NCBI GenBank assembly: GCA_951813605.1
Contig: OX638379.1
Span: forward strand, 5,530,062-5,594,061
From: an uncultured Bryobacterales bacterium
Lineage (GTDB): Bacteria; Acidobacteriota; Terriglobia; Bryobacterales; UBA6623
Length of the DNA stretch: 64,000 bases
Reading direction: 5' to 3'
A program made the translations under genes and the position numbers. Positions within the stretch are counted from its first letter, which is position 1, and each line of letters opens with the position of its first letter. This document shows, piece after piece, positions 17,509 through 26,437 of the stretch. Under the pieces are notes generated by a model that was not told where the DNA came from, did not search any database, and worked only from the letters and a program-made list of their open reading frames with translations.

Positions 17509-17961
17509 ATGCACCACGAAGACTACGAAGGACCTCGGACCCAAGTAACTCTCTCATGGCATTTCGAAGCGGCGCCTGCCGCTGTGTTCGACGCATGGAT
17601 CAAACCGGAGACCGCCAGCAAATGGCTGTTCGCTACAGAGTCTAGCCGGTCGTTGTGTGAGTTGGACGCCCGAAGCGGTGGGTCTTACGAGATCACCAGA
17701 ATCCAGGATGGCCAGCGGTATGTTGCCGTTGGCGAGTACCTGCAGGTAGACCCGCCACGTCGCTTGACCTTCACATTCGGCATGCCGCAATTCGCTGCTG
17801 ACGTCGACACCGTCAAAGTAGAACTCACGCCAGCTGACGGGGGCACGGAGCTGTCCTTCACGCAAGACGGCCTACGGCCTGGTTTCGAGGAAGCGACACT
17901 CGCCGGCTGGCGGGGCATGTTCGTGCTCTTGGAGACGGCGCTAGCCGGCCGGGCCGGGTAG
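17509..17961 (+). CDS. SRPBCC (AHSA1-like) small ligand-binding protein
   Basis: About 150 residues with the START/Bet v1-like fold signature of the AHSA1 family: LSWHFEAAPAAVFDAWIKPE at the start, then WLFATESS, GGSYEITRIQDGQRY, DPPRRLTFTF and a closing amphipathic helix after GGTELSFTQDGL. Members bind hydrophobic ligands or act in stress responses; the ligand here is unknown. In-frame ATGs exist at 17395, 17467, 17497 and 17509. The domain begins right after the last one, which is why it was chosen, but none has a strong ribosome-binding site. No operon partner is evident. Confidence 0.78.
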   Translation: MHHEDYEGPRTQVTLSWHFEAAPAAVFDAWIKPETASKWLFATESSRSLCELDARSGGSYEITRIQDGQRYVAVGEYLQVDPPRRLTFTFGMPQFAADVDTVKVELTPADGGTELSFTQDGLRPGFEEATLAGWRGMFVLLETALAGRAG

Positions 17962-18184
17962 CAGATTCCCACTCCCTTCGCTGCACTGTTCGACGGTAAA
18001 TCCGCCTGTCGGGTACTCTTGGCACCCTCCGGTGAAGAATCTTGTCCTTGGTGTGGACTCAACGCGATGGATTGGACGAGCCAATAGACGGATGCTCGGA
18101 CCGCCCAGCACCTGCAGGTAGCGAGGTTGGCACCTCTCGTCAGGCTGTCTGCGTCTTGCCGCCCCGCGTAGGACAATAGAGAGC

Positions 18185-19066
18185 ATGCCTGCGGAGAGCC
18201 AGTCCCGCGACGTCTACGCATCCCGGAAGGCGACCCTCTTCGCTACGGCGCTCGCGATTGCCAGCGTCGCGATCCCTTTCTGGTTCTGGATGGACACTTG
18301 GTTCGGGAAGTCCCTCACGGAAGAGCAGATTGAGGAGTACCTGACCGACGCCGAACGCCCTCGCAAAGCGCAGCACGCGATGGCTCAGATTTCCGAGCGT
18401 CTCACTGGGGGCGACGAGTCGGTGAAGGTGTGGTACCCGCACCTTCTGGAACTCGCCCGCCACGAGCTGCCCGAATTGCGCGTGACCGTGGCTTGGCTGA
18501 TGGGTGATGACCCGTCGAGCGATGCGTTCCACGAAGCGCTGCGGGTTCTGGTCAGGGACCCGAATCCGATGGTGCGGCGGAACGCCGCCCTGGCCTTGGC
18601 GAAATTCGGTGACTCGATTGGTCGCGCCGAAATGCGCGGCATGCTCCAGCCGTACCGCCTCGCGAGTGAGCACGCCGGGACCGTGACGAACCGGTTGCAA
18701 CCGGGTGACAGCTTTGACGCGGGCGCGCTGTTGGTGAGGGTTCATGGCGACGGCGAAGGGGAATCGCTTGACGTGAGGGCACCGCTACCCGGCATTGTGG
18801 ACCGGCAGCTCTTCGCCGATGGCGACCGAATCGGCAGCGGAGACGAGGTGACTGTAATTCGGCCCGAATCAACACACGTGATGCAGGCGCTGCTCGGGCT
18901 TTACTTGGTGGGCACGAGCGAGGATGTCGAGCTGATTCGGCCCTTCCAGAGGCCGCGGGAGGAATTGTCGCCCCAGGTAGCGCAGCAGGCGATGCTGACC
19001 TTGCAGCGAATCCGGGAGCAATCCGTGGACAAAGCCGTCGGCCCGGGCGGCGCCAGTTCCAATTAG
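18185..19066 (+). CDS. Membrane-anchored HEAT-repeat protein with lipoyl/biotinyl-like domain
   Basis: A 293-residue protein. A single transmembrane segment (about 17-36, TLFATALAIASVAIPFWFW) anchors it. Residues about 95-155 form HEAT-like helical pairs (VRDPNPMVRRNAALALAKFG). Residues about 165-235 resemble a biotinyl/lipoyl or HlyD-type hairpin: AGTVTNRLQPGDSFDAGALL, then LDVRAPLPGIVDRQLFADGD and SGDEVTVIRP. The modified-lysine site of true lipoyl domains is absent, so this half is probably structural. Helices follow to the end. Function unknown. Its TAG stop overlaps the stop of the convergent lpxC gene. Confidence 0.78.
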   Translation: MPAESQSRDVYASRKATLFATALAIASVAIPFWFWMDTWFGKSLTEEQIEEYLTDAERPRKAQHAMAQISERLTGGDESVKVWYPHLLELARHELPELRVTVAWLMGDDPSSDAFHEALRVLVRDPNPMVRRNAALALAKFGDSIGRAEMRGMLQPYRLASEHAGTVTNRLQPGDSFDAGALLVRVHGDGEGESLDVRAPLPGIVDRQLFADGDRIGSGDEVTVIRPESTHVMQALLGLYLVGTSEDVELIRPFQRPREELSPQVAQQAMLTLQRIREQSVDKAVGPGGASSN

Positions 19067-19944
19067 CCCTTCGTCACGATCTCGTAGCTCCCAGGGTCGT
19101 TCACTATGCGGTCCACTACAGCCACATGCATCGCGTGCCCGGCGCGTTCCGCGACGACTCTCCCAATCACGGCGTGGCCTAGCAGCGCGAGATCGCCGAT
19201 CAGGTCCAGCAGTTTGTGCCTGCACGGCTCGTCCGGGAATCGCAGCCCCTGTTCGTTCAGCACGCCGTTGTCGGTGAAGCACACGGCACTGTCCAGCGTG
19301 GCTCCCCGGATTAGGCCCAGGTCGCGCATGGCATCGAGGTCGCGTTCGAAGCCGAACGTGCGCGCGGGGGCGATCCCGGCCAGGTACGCCTCCGGCGTGA
19401 CCGCCATCTCAAGCCGCTGCGCCCCCACTAGAGGATGGGGATAGAGCGTCTCGCAAACCACCTCAAAGGCGTCTCCTGGCTCGATGGAGATGCGCTTGTT
19501 GCCGTCGCGGACGTCAACGTGCTTCAGGATGCGCATGTACCGTCTTCGCCGACGCTGGCGTTTGACGCCGGCGCGTGCCAAGAGTTCAGCGAAGGGCCGC
19601 GCGCTGCCGTCTAGGATCGGCACCTCGAGATTGTCGATCTCGACCCGCACGTTGTCGATGCCCAGTGCCCGCAGAACGCTCAACAGGTGCTCGGTGGTGG
19701 ACAGCAGAACTCCCTGACGCATCAGGCTGGTCGCATAGCTGACCTTGGCTACATGCTGCCAGCTGGCCGGGATCTCGAACCCGTCTAGGTCTGTCCGGAC
19801 GAAAACGACGCCCTTGCCTGCGACGGACGGTGTCAGCCTAATGGAGACCTGGACGCCGCTATGCAGCCCGACGCCGCTGGCTGTCACCGGACGCCTTATC
19901 GTACACTCGTACCGGGAAGCACCTTCATAGGTAGGAAAAGCCAT
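19063..19944 (-). CDS. lpxC: UDP-3-O-acyl-N-acetylglucosamine deacetylase LpxC
   Basis: About 293 residues, normal for LpxC, the Zn2+-dependent enzyme that commits UDP-acyl-GlcNAc to lipid A synthesis in the cytoplasm. Zinc ligands are seen as H86 in STTEHLLS and H243/D247 in RHKLLDLIGDLALLG; the catalytic base region is H270 in AERAGHAMH. The N-terminal RPVTASGVGLHSG motif is typical. A basic run (KRQRRRRRYMRI) joins the two domains. The ATG giving MAFPTYEG was chosen; a start at 19995 is also open. Its presence shows the organism builds an outer membrane with lipid A. No other lpx gene is in the window. Confidence 0.95.
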   Translation of the reverse strand: MAFPTYEGASRYECTIRRPVTASGVGLHSGVQVSIRLTPSVAGKGVVFVRTDLDGFEIPASWQHVAKVSYATSLMRQGVLLSTTEHLLSVLRALGIDNVRVEIDNLEVPILDGSARPFAELLARAGVKRQRRRRRYMRILKHVDVRDGNKRISIEPGDAFEVVCETLYPHPLVGAQRLEMAVTPEAYLAGIAPARTFGFERDLDAMRDLGLIRGATLDSAVCFTDNGVLNEQGLRFPDEPCRHKLLDLIGDLALLGHAVIGRVVAERAGHAMHVAVVDRIVNDPGSYEIVTKG

Positions 19945-20055
19945 GCGCCGGACCGCTGCCTCTTTCTTGATAGCAGGTTGCCCGAAGTTTTCCAAGTAGT
20001 TGAAAATTCAAGGACTCGACACACTGTAATGTGTCGAATATGCAACACTTTGAAG

Positions 20056-21228
20056 CTAGAGCACTCCGTAGAGCCGCCCCCGGTTCAGCAGCAGAAGCGG
20101 ATCGAAGTCGGCCTTGATCCGCTGCATCAGATCCAGCTCACTTCCGCCTGCGTCCCACTGCTGTATGTCGCCTTTCACGTTTTCCGACGCTGCCTCCAGC
20201 CTGCCGTGGATCCTGTGGAGGCGAAGCGCGTCGAGCACTCGGCAGGCAGTTTCGTGCTCGGGAGCAAGTACTACCCCTGTCGAGTTCCCCGCTCGAAGCA
20301 ACGTGGCGCAACCGGAGTCTCCTGCAAGCTGCAGTAACTCCCCCAGTCTTGAGTGAACGGTCGAGACCCGGATAACGGCACCGTCCGGATGTTCTGCGAG
20401 CCATTTGGGGCCGCACTCCTGCACGTCTCGCCATGCCTCGGGCTGAACTGTGGCGAATTCGACACCCGCTCTCGCCGCGAGGTGCGCAAACGCTTCGCTG
20501 AACCGCCTCGTGACCGCGGCGGTGCCGGAAGCCTCGATCAATAGGGAATGCGAATCGGACAATCCTACGAACTTGGCTGCTCTTGGATCGAGCCAGTCAA
20601 TGGCGGCCGGTTGAAGAACGCCGCTGAGGATTTCGCGCCGAACACCCAAGAGCGTTTCGAGAGAGGCTGACCGAAACTGAAACGACGCGGAAGACTCGGG
20701 CTTGGGGAACACCTTGAAATTAACTGACGCCATGACCGCCAATGTCCCGAAAGAGCCGATCATCAGCTTGCCCATGTCGAGTCCCGTGACGTTCTTGACG
20801 ACCATGCCTCCAGAACTGACGAGCTTGCCGTCCAGCGTCGCGAAGCGCATGCCGATGACCATGTCGCGAGCCGTTCCGTAGCGCCTCCGACGATAGCCGC
20901 TCGAGTTCGTGGCCAGCACGCCCCCTACTGTGGCCTGCTCGGCGAACGGCGGGTCAAGGGGCAGGAATTGATTGGAGTTCTCGAGGATGCGGTTCAGTTC
21001 CGCGAGCCGCATCCCCGCCTCGACGCTGACAGTCAAATCGGCCGGCTCGTAGGCGAGAAGCCGGTTGAGACGGCTTGTGCCCAATCGATACCTCGCCCTG
21101 GCGATCGGGCCGCCCGCGAGGCGCTTCGAGAAGCCGCCGCCGGTCTCGATGCTGGCCTGCTCGTCGCTGCAGCCCCGCAGCGCATCGCGCAATTCTTCCG
21201 CAGTAGCCGGCTCTAGCGATTCAGGCAT
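20056..21228 (-). CDS. glcE: FAD-binding oxidoreductase, GlcE (glycolate oxidase subunit) type
   Basis: A 390-residue FAD_binding_4 (PCMH) protein. The FAD-binding signature is DLTVSVEAGMRLAELNRIL, then PLDPPFAEQATVGGVLATN and GYRRRRYGTARDMVIGMRF, with GGMVVKNVTGLDMGKLMIGS typical of GlcE. In the classical system GlcE works with GlcD (second flavoprotein) and GlcF (Fe-S) to oxidise glycolate to glyoxylate. Neither partner is adjacent, so they must lie elsewhere or the protein acts differently. lpxC lies downstream on the same strand and a secreted propeller gene upstream. A glycolate-producing phosphatase candidate (57635) is present but unlinked. Confidence 0.87.
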   Translation of the reverse strand: MPESLEPATAEELRDALRGCSDEQASIETGGGFSKRLAGGPIARARYRLGTSRLNRLLAYEPADLTVSVEAGMRLAELNRILENSNQFLPLDPPFAEQATVGGVLATNSSGYRRRRYGTARDMVIGMRFATLDGKLVSSGGMVVKNVTGLDMGKLMIGSFGTLAVMASVNFKVFPKPESSASFQFRSASLETLLGVRREILSGVLQPAAIDWLDPRAAKFVGLSDSHSLLIEASGTAAVTRRFSEAFAHLAARAGVEFATVQPEAWRDVQECGPKWLAEHPDGAVIRVSTVHSRLGELLQLAGDSGCATLLRAGNSTGVVLAPEHETACRVLDALRLHRIHGRLEAASENVKGDIQQWDAGGSELDLMQRIKADFDPLLLLNRGRLYGVL

Positions 21229-21321
21229 GGGCTAATCCAAGGGCTCGCTCTCCGCCCTACCGCGCCACGACGCACCCGGGGGGGCTGGCTGCAAGCGCGC
21301 TTTCTGGCAAACGTAGGATGC

Positions 21322-22389
21322 TTACATTACCTGTTCGAAGATTGCGAAGTCGCCCGGATTCCAGGCTTGCGCGATCACGTACAACTTGCCATTCGCCTTG
21401 TGCAGGACCGCGTTATGCACGTGCTGGAAATTCTCGAGCCCGAGTTCGGCCTTCGGCAGGATCGTTGATACGAGCCTGTCGTTCTCGAGGATGTAAATCG
21501 GCGCCCCCATCGGGCGATCCGGTCCATGAAGGGCCCCCACTACGCCAAGATTGTCGAGATAGTCGACATCGCAGGGGTACGACCCGAGCGGGAGCTTGAG
21601 CGTGGAAATGTACTGCCCGTGACGCGTGAATCGGTCGATCTCGGCGTTCGGACGGTCAGCCACGTCGACTCGCTGCGTGCCCGAAGGCACCGTGATTCCG
21701 TGTCCTGTGCCGAATTGCCCCGGCCCGCTGCCCTTTCCCCCGAAGGCGAGGTCGTACCACGAGACCTTGAATGGGCTGGTGCTCTCGATCTTCGCCGTGA
21801 TGACGTAGTCAAGTGACGAATAGCCAGTCGCGACGTAAAGCAGGCTCCCGAGTTGCTCCACGTCAGTGGGCACAAAGTTGCCGCGACCGTAGAAATACTG
21901 CGTTGCTGTCGGGAAGCCCAGATCGCTGGTCCCGTCAGGCGACGTCAACTCGTGTTCGAGCTTGCCGTCAAGATCCGTCGTGAACACAGTTGCGTTCCCG
22001 TTTCCGGGGAACGACAGGTGCGCCTTGTCGTCGGAGTCGTACCAGATCGTGGCGTTGTGCATGTTGTGCGGCTTCATCGCCTCGTCGGTCTCCAGCATGC
22101 GCGTCTCGCTCAGATCCGCGCTGACTTGGATGATCCCGGCTCCAGGCAGCGCGAAGTAGACTTCGCCCTTGCCGTCCCTGCGGTCGATCGCGAATCCGCC
22201 GTGGGCCTTCTCCAGCACCGCCTGCGCTTCCGACGGCAGGTGGCTGCCCTTGTAGGCGACCTTGAACTTGTAATTTCCTTGACCGCTGGTCGCATGGCTG
22301 TCCGCTTCGATGGGTGTGGGGGCGAAGCCGGCGTTCCACGCCAAAGCTAGCAGGGCCACGAAGAGCGCGGTGAAGACGGTGCGTTGCAT
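21322..22389 (-). CDS. Secreted NHL/six-bladed propeller protein
   Basis: A 355-residue protein with a signal peptide (about 1-29, FTALFVALLALAWNAGFA core). The rest is beta-rich with blade-like repeats around GKGEVYFALPGAGIIQVS, DLDGKLEHELTS, DVEQLGSLLYVATGY, GTGHGITVPSGTQRVDVADR, YISTLKLPLGSYPCDVDYL and NAVLHKANGKLYVIAQAW. The VDVADRPNAEIDRFTRHGQY segment is typical of NHL-repeat propellers. Likely periplasmic or extracellular binding or lactonase-type function; no catalytic residues can be assigned. No close partner: 93 nt separate it from glcE, and non-coding DNA lies upstream. Confidence 0.75.
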   Translation of the reverse strand: MQRTVFTALFVALLALAWNAGFAPTPIEADSHATSGQGNYKFKVAYKGSHLPSEAQAVLEKAHGGFAIDRRDGKGEVYFALPGAGIIQVSADLSETRMLETDEAMKPHNMHNATIWYDSDDKAHLSFPGNGNATVFTTDLDGKLEHELTSPDGTSDLGFPTATQYFYGRGNFVPTDVEQLGSLLYVATGYSSLDYVITAKIESTSPFKVSWYDLAFGGKGSGPGQFGTGHGITVPSGTQRVDVADRPNAEIDRFTRHGQYISTLKLPLGSYPCDVDYLDNLGVVGALHGPDRPMGAPIYILENDRLVSTILPKAELGLENFQHVHNAVLHKANGKLYVIAQAWNPGDFAIFEQVM

Positions 22390-23106
22390 GATTTCAACCT
22401 CGCCAAATACTGTACACGACCCAAGGGTTTCTGGCCAATCCCTAGCGCCTGGGCACCATCGACTCCATAGGCCCGTAGCGGGCTCAAGAGGGAGGAGGGA
22501 GCCTGAGCCGGAGACCGCGCAGCGACCCGAGCAAGCACCTTGCGAGCTCGGTCAGTGAGGCCAGCGAACGCCCGCAAGCCGGACGGTCTGGACATTAGGC
22601 GCTACGCGCGGCCGCCCGCCTTCGAGCCTTGTAGGTCGCAGGCTGCTTCGGCTCGCGGAGGCTGATCGGCAGTCCCCTAGCAACGCTCCAGCACTAGCGG
22701 CGACCACGCGTCCGCGCCGTGCCGCAGGCCCTGGAAGTGAACGATGCCGGCGATCGTTGCCACCTTGCTTGCTCTACTCCAAGCGGAGGCGTTCAGGGAT
22801 CGCGACCCTGCCTCCTTGCCCGTGCTTGTAGCGCAGCAGGCCCCGCGGCTGTCGGGCCGCTTCAATCCGAGTTCTGGGTCGAAACCGTCCCGCAGCGGGT
22901 CGCACGTCTTCTAGCAGACGGGCGGCGGGATGTTGTGAGGCTCTCGCCCGTCCCAAGATCGACTTTACCCCGTGAGCGCCCGCACATGGTGGCCTTTTCC
23001 AAACACTGAAGAGCCCCGCGGGCTGCGCAGCCGACAAGCCCATCATCCCCGCCTTCCGCCGCTGCCGAAATAATATTGCCGAGCGACGTGTGACACTTGC
23101 GCCGCC
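22390..23106. other. Non-coding stretch, possible eroded genes
   Basis: About 720 nt with short frames on both strands, none with a recognisable domain or ribosome-binding site. It borders the ATPase fragment at 23107, so it may be part of a decayed accessory island. Nothing firmer can be said from sequence alone. Confidence 0.4.
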
Positions 23107-23295
23107 GTGCGGTTCTTCAACTCCGAGGGACTGGTTGTGCAGCAGCGCCGCTACTGCATCTCGGCTCTCGAGCGGCTGGACTTTGCAACTACCGATTCCG
23201 GACCGCTGTTCTTCGCCCTGTCCGCAGAGGCTGCGGCCAAGTTCCGCCTGCCTCCGGCTGAATCGGATCTGGTGCGCGATGGTGACCTGCCTTGA
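23107..23295 (+). pseudogene. N-terminal fragment of an AAA-type ATPase
   Basis: The first 26 residues, starting with GTG, resemble the start of a widespread family of AAA ATP-binding proteins that open with a 'RFFNTEGPV...HYCIPPLERLDL' pattern: here MRFFNSEGLVV then RRYCISALERLDF. In relatives a Walker A region (HAPRQTGKT) follows within about 30 residues; here the frame continues with unrelated sequence and stops after 62 residues. No Walker motif follows in any frame nearby. Most likely a truncated relic. The similarity rests on a short segment remembered from the family, so confidence is moderate. Confidence 0.45.
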
Positions 23296-23638
23296 TCCAT
23301 CAATCTGGCGAGGGTGACGATTGCCAAGCCTTTATTGCTGCCGGCACGAGCTTCCGCACGGCAGTGCCCGGATTATGGCAAGGCATGTGCCGATGCCTCT
23401 TTGGCGGGCAGACCCTCGCAAGCGTCCGCTCGCCTCCCCCAGGCAATTGCTTTCGGTCGGCGGTCACTCATAAGACGCAGCTTTTCACGCCGGGCAAGGA
23501 GCGTCGCGGAGGGAAAACGGCTGGCCTGATCAGGAGTGCCTTGGATGCATGGTGTTAATATCGCACTAGGCCATTGATGGGTAAGCCTTCCCCCGGATGG
23601 GGTGAGCGACCCCAAAGTGCGCTCGGGAGGTTCGTCTT
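23296..23638. other. Non-coding leader region of the reductase gene
   Basis: About 340 nt upstream of the nitrite/sulfite reductase gene. A GGGAGG site lies about 8-14 nt before its ATG. A promoter is expected here, but no convincing hexamers or riboswitch fold were found. Confidence 0.4.
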
Positions 23639-25774
23639 ATGTCCCCATCACACTTGGTACCGGTAAACACGAGTTCGGAATGGGGACACCTGCCTCCGGA
23701 GGTTCGAGAGGAAATCGATATTTTCGAGACCGAGCTACGACGGGTTCAGGCGGGCTTGATCGACGACAAGCTTTTCATAGAATTCCGCTTGCGCCACGGA
23801 GTTTACGGCCAGCGTCAGGACCGAGTCCAGATGCAGCGGATCAAGATTCCCATGGGGCGGGTCAGCGTGGACCAGTTCAAGGCCCTGGCCGACATCGCCG
23901 AGGAGTATGCGGTTGGCGTGCTCCACGTGACGACCAGGCAGGACTTTCAGTGCCACTTCATCGATATCAATGACACCCCGAATCTGATGCGTCGGCTCGC
24001 CGAGGTTGGGATCACGACGAGAGAGGCCTGCGGCAATGTCATCCGCAATGTGACCTGCTGCCCTCACGCCGGCGTCTGCCAGGACGAGACCTTCGATGTG
24101 TCGCCGCACGCGCACGCCATGGCTCACTTCATGCTGCGCCATCCGGACGCTCAGAATTTCGGGCGCAAGTTCAAGATCTCCTTCTCGGGCTGCGAAAGCC
24201 ATTCTTGCGGACTCGGCCGCATGCATGACATCGGGGCTGTCGCCCGGGTCCAGGATGGCGTCGAAGGGTTCCAAGTGCTTGTCGGCGGCGGACTCGGGGC
24301 GCTGCCGCACCAAGCGAAGGTTTACAGCGAGTTCGTGCCAGCCGACGAGATGCTGCCCTTGGCCCAGGCGATTTCCAGAGTCTTCGCGCGGCTTGGAGAG
24401 AAGAAGAACCGCGCCAAGGCGCGGATGAAGTTCCTGATCGCCAAGCAGGGCATCGACGAGTTCCGTCGGCTGGTCGAGGAGGAGCGAACCCGCCTCTCTC
24501 TGGATGCGCGATGGGAGGTGGAGCGCTGGGACGCCGTCGGCAAGTTGAGCGACGTGCCGCTCAAGCCTCCGTCACGTCTTGCGATGCCTGCTAACCCGGA
24601 GCCCGGTCTAAGCGAATGGCTTGACATGAACGTCCGCCCGCAGCGGCAGGACGGGTATTCGATGGTGGATGTCTTTCTCCCCTTAGGTGACATCACTTCG
24701 GAAGAGGCGCGGAAGTTCGCGGAAATCTCGCGCCGCTATGTCAGTGACACACTGCGCACGACGGTCGATCAGAACCTGATGCTGCAGTGGGTCTCCAATG
24801 CCGACTTGCCCGATCTGTACCGGGACCTCAAGGCGATCGGACTTGCCGAGGCCGGAGTAGGCAGGATGAAGGACGTTGTGGCCTGCCCTGGCACGGACTC
24901 TTGCAAGCTGGGGATCACCTCGTCGCGGGGGTTGGCGGCGCATCTGCAAAAGAGATTCGCCAACGGAATGAGCGGGATCGCCCGGCGCTCGGATCTCAAG
25001 ATCAAGATCAGCGGATGTTTCAACTCTTGCGGCCAGCACCATATCGCGGACATCGGTTTTTTCGGTTCAGTGCAGCGCAAGAAGAGGGACACCGCGCCGG
25101 TCTTCCAGGTGACATTAGGGGGTTCGACTCGCAGCAACGCCCAGTCCTACGGCTTGGCGGTCGGTAAGATTCCGGCGCAGAACGTAGACAAGGCAATCGT
25201 CAAGGTCAGCGAGTTCTACAACCGCGAGAAGCGCGGTGACGAGACGCTCAGCGATGTCGTGTCTCGGGTAGGCAAGATGCGTATCAAGGCCGAACTCAAG
25301 GAGTTCATGGTGTTGCCTACATACGAGGAGTCTCCGGGATTCTATCAAGACACTCGGCAGCCGTGGCAATACAAGCGCTCGATCGGTGTCGGGGAGTGCG
25401 CAGGCGAGGTCGTGGATCAGGCGGAATTCTTGCTCGAGGACGCCGACCGAATCCACTTTGAGTCCACGCTCGACCTGGAGCAGAACCGTTTCGGGGACGC
25501 TTCGGCGAAGGCGTTTCAAGCTTGTAAGAAGGCTGCCGATGCGCTCCTATTTACGAAGGGCCTGTGGCTTTCCGACAAGTACGACACGGTTGACGAGTTC
25601 CGCAGGCACTTCCACGACACGGGGGTCTTCTACAAGCCGTTCGCGGACAACTTCCTGCGCACCGCGCGCGAGGAGCCTAGTGCGGATCCCGAGCGAGCGC
25701 GGCTGCGCGTCGAGGAGGCGATCCTGTTCATCGAGGCTGCCCAAGGCGTCTATTCCCAGAGCACGGAATTCTAG
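23639..25774 (+). CDS. Ferredoxin-type nitrite/sulfite reductase (siroheme, 4Fe-4S)
   Basis: A 711-residue cytoplasmic reductase with the internal two-fold layout of the family: ferredoxin-like half 1 (about 45-115), siroheme-type half 1 (about 125-270), then the second pair (about 335-400, 405-540). The cluster/siroheme cysteines are C416 and C422 (ACPGTDSCKLG) with C460 and C464 (ISGCFNSCGQHH). The first half also has a full cysteine set, C141/C147 (CCPHAGVCQ) and C185/C190 (SGCESHSCG), unusual for assimilatory enzymes. About 150 extra helical residues (560-711) form a C-terminal extension. It would perform six-electron reduction of sulfite (or nitrite). No other sulfur assimilation gene lies nearby; the next gene, 15 nt downstream, is a small unknown partner. 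Confidence 0.88.
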   Translation: MSPSHLVPVNTSSEWGHLPPEVREEIDIFETELRRVQAGLIDDKLFIEFRLRHGVYGQRQDRVQMQRIKIPMGRVSVDQFKALADIAEEYAVGVLHVTTRQDFQCHFIDINDTPNLMRRLAEVGITTREACGNVIRNVTCCPHAGVCQDETFDVSPHAHAMAHFMLRHPDAQNFGRKFKISFSGCESHSCGLGRMHDIGAVARVQDGVEGFQVLVGGGLGALPHQAKVYSEFVPADEMLPLAQAISRVFARLGEKKNRAKARMKFLIAKQGIDEFRRLVEEERTRLSLDARWEVERWDAVGKLSDVPLKPPSRLAMPANPEPGLSEWLDMNVRPQRQDGYSMVDVFLPLGDITSEEARKFAEISRRYVSDTLRTTVDQNLMLQWVSNADLPDLYRDLKAIGLAEAGVGRMKDVVACPGTDSCKLGITSSRGLAAHLQKRFANGMSGIARRSDLKIKISGCFNSCGQHHIADIGFFGSVQRKKRDTAPVFQVTLGGSTRSNAQSYGLAVGKIPAQNVDKAIVKVSEFYNREKRGDETLSDVVSRVGKMRIKAELKEFMVLPTYEESPGFYQDTRQPWQYKRSIGVGECAGEVVDQAEFLLEDADRIHFESTLDLEQNRFGDASAKAFQACKKAADALLFTKGLWLSDKYDTVDEFRRHFHDTGVFYKPFADNFLRTAREEPSADPERARLRVEEAILFIEAAQGVYSQSTEF

Positions 25775-25789
25775 GACCGCATCCGCTGA

Positions 25790-26332
25790 ATGGACGACAA
25801 TCTGCAACGGGTCGATGTCAAGCAACTGCTCGACTCGCCGCGGAATCCCGACCTTGACCCGTTCCTTGTCATTTTCAACCGCTGGCGCAAGCAGACGGAT
25901 CACCCCTCCGATTGGGTTGACCTCGCCGACTACGCGCACATGCCAGGCGGGCCGGGAATCCTGATCGCCGGCAAGCGGGACACGTTCTCAATCAATCTCA
26001 ATCCTCCGGGGCCAGGACTGCTCACCAGTGTTCGCGGGGGTCTGGAGGGCACTTTGGCCGATAGGTTTCGCGAAGCGTTTCGCCGGGCGCGCGAATTCAA
26101 CGCGGCCGTGGCGGCCGAGCCCGAATTCCCGCCCGAGTTCCAGTGCATCGACCATGCGTGGGAGGTGTTCGTCAACGACCGCCTGCGCTTTCCCAATACC
26201 GATCAAGCCGACCGTCAGGTCCGGCCCGCGCTCGCGGCGGCCTTGGGAATGGCGCCGGAAGTGTTAACCCGCCACGCGGACCCGGGTGGCCGACTCGGTT
26301 ATTCGGCACGGTTGGATCTGATGCTTCAATAA
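25790..26332 (+). CDS. Conserved-looking hypothetical protein linked to the reductase
   Basis: A 180-residue soluble protein starting 15 nt after the reductase stop, so almost certainly co-translated. I do not recognise a named domain. Visible features are WVDLADYAHMPGGPGILIAG, GPGLLTSVRGGLEGTLADRF, an amphipathic helix (FREAFRRAREFNAAVAAE), VNDRLRFPNTDQADRQVRP and RHADPGGRLGYSARLDL near the end. There are no membrane segments or leader and only one cysteine, so it is not an electron carrier with its own cluster. A role as assembly or substrate-supply partner of the reductase is possible but is inference from position only. Confidence 0.75.
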   Translation: MDDNLQRVDVKQLLDSPRNPDLDPFLVIFNRWRKQTDHPSDWVDLADYAHMPGGPGILIAGKRDTFSINLNPPGPGLLTSVRGGLEGTLADRFREAFRRAREFNAAVAAEPEFPPEFQCIDHAWEVFVNDRLRFPNTDQADRQVRPALAAALGMAPEVLTRHADPGGRLGYSARLDLMLQ

Positions 26333-26437
26333 GCGTCGCCGGGGGCGGTGCTATTGTCAAAGCTTGGGTTCGCTCCCGTTCCCAACTAGGCTCTTTAGCC
26401 TCTTTTGACGCATGACAAGGGGGTTTTCTGCGTGCCT

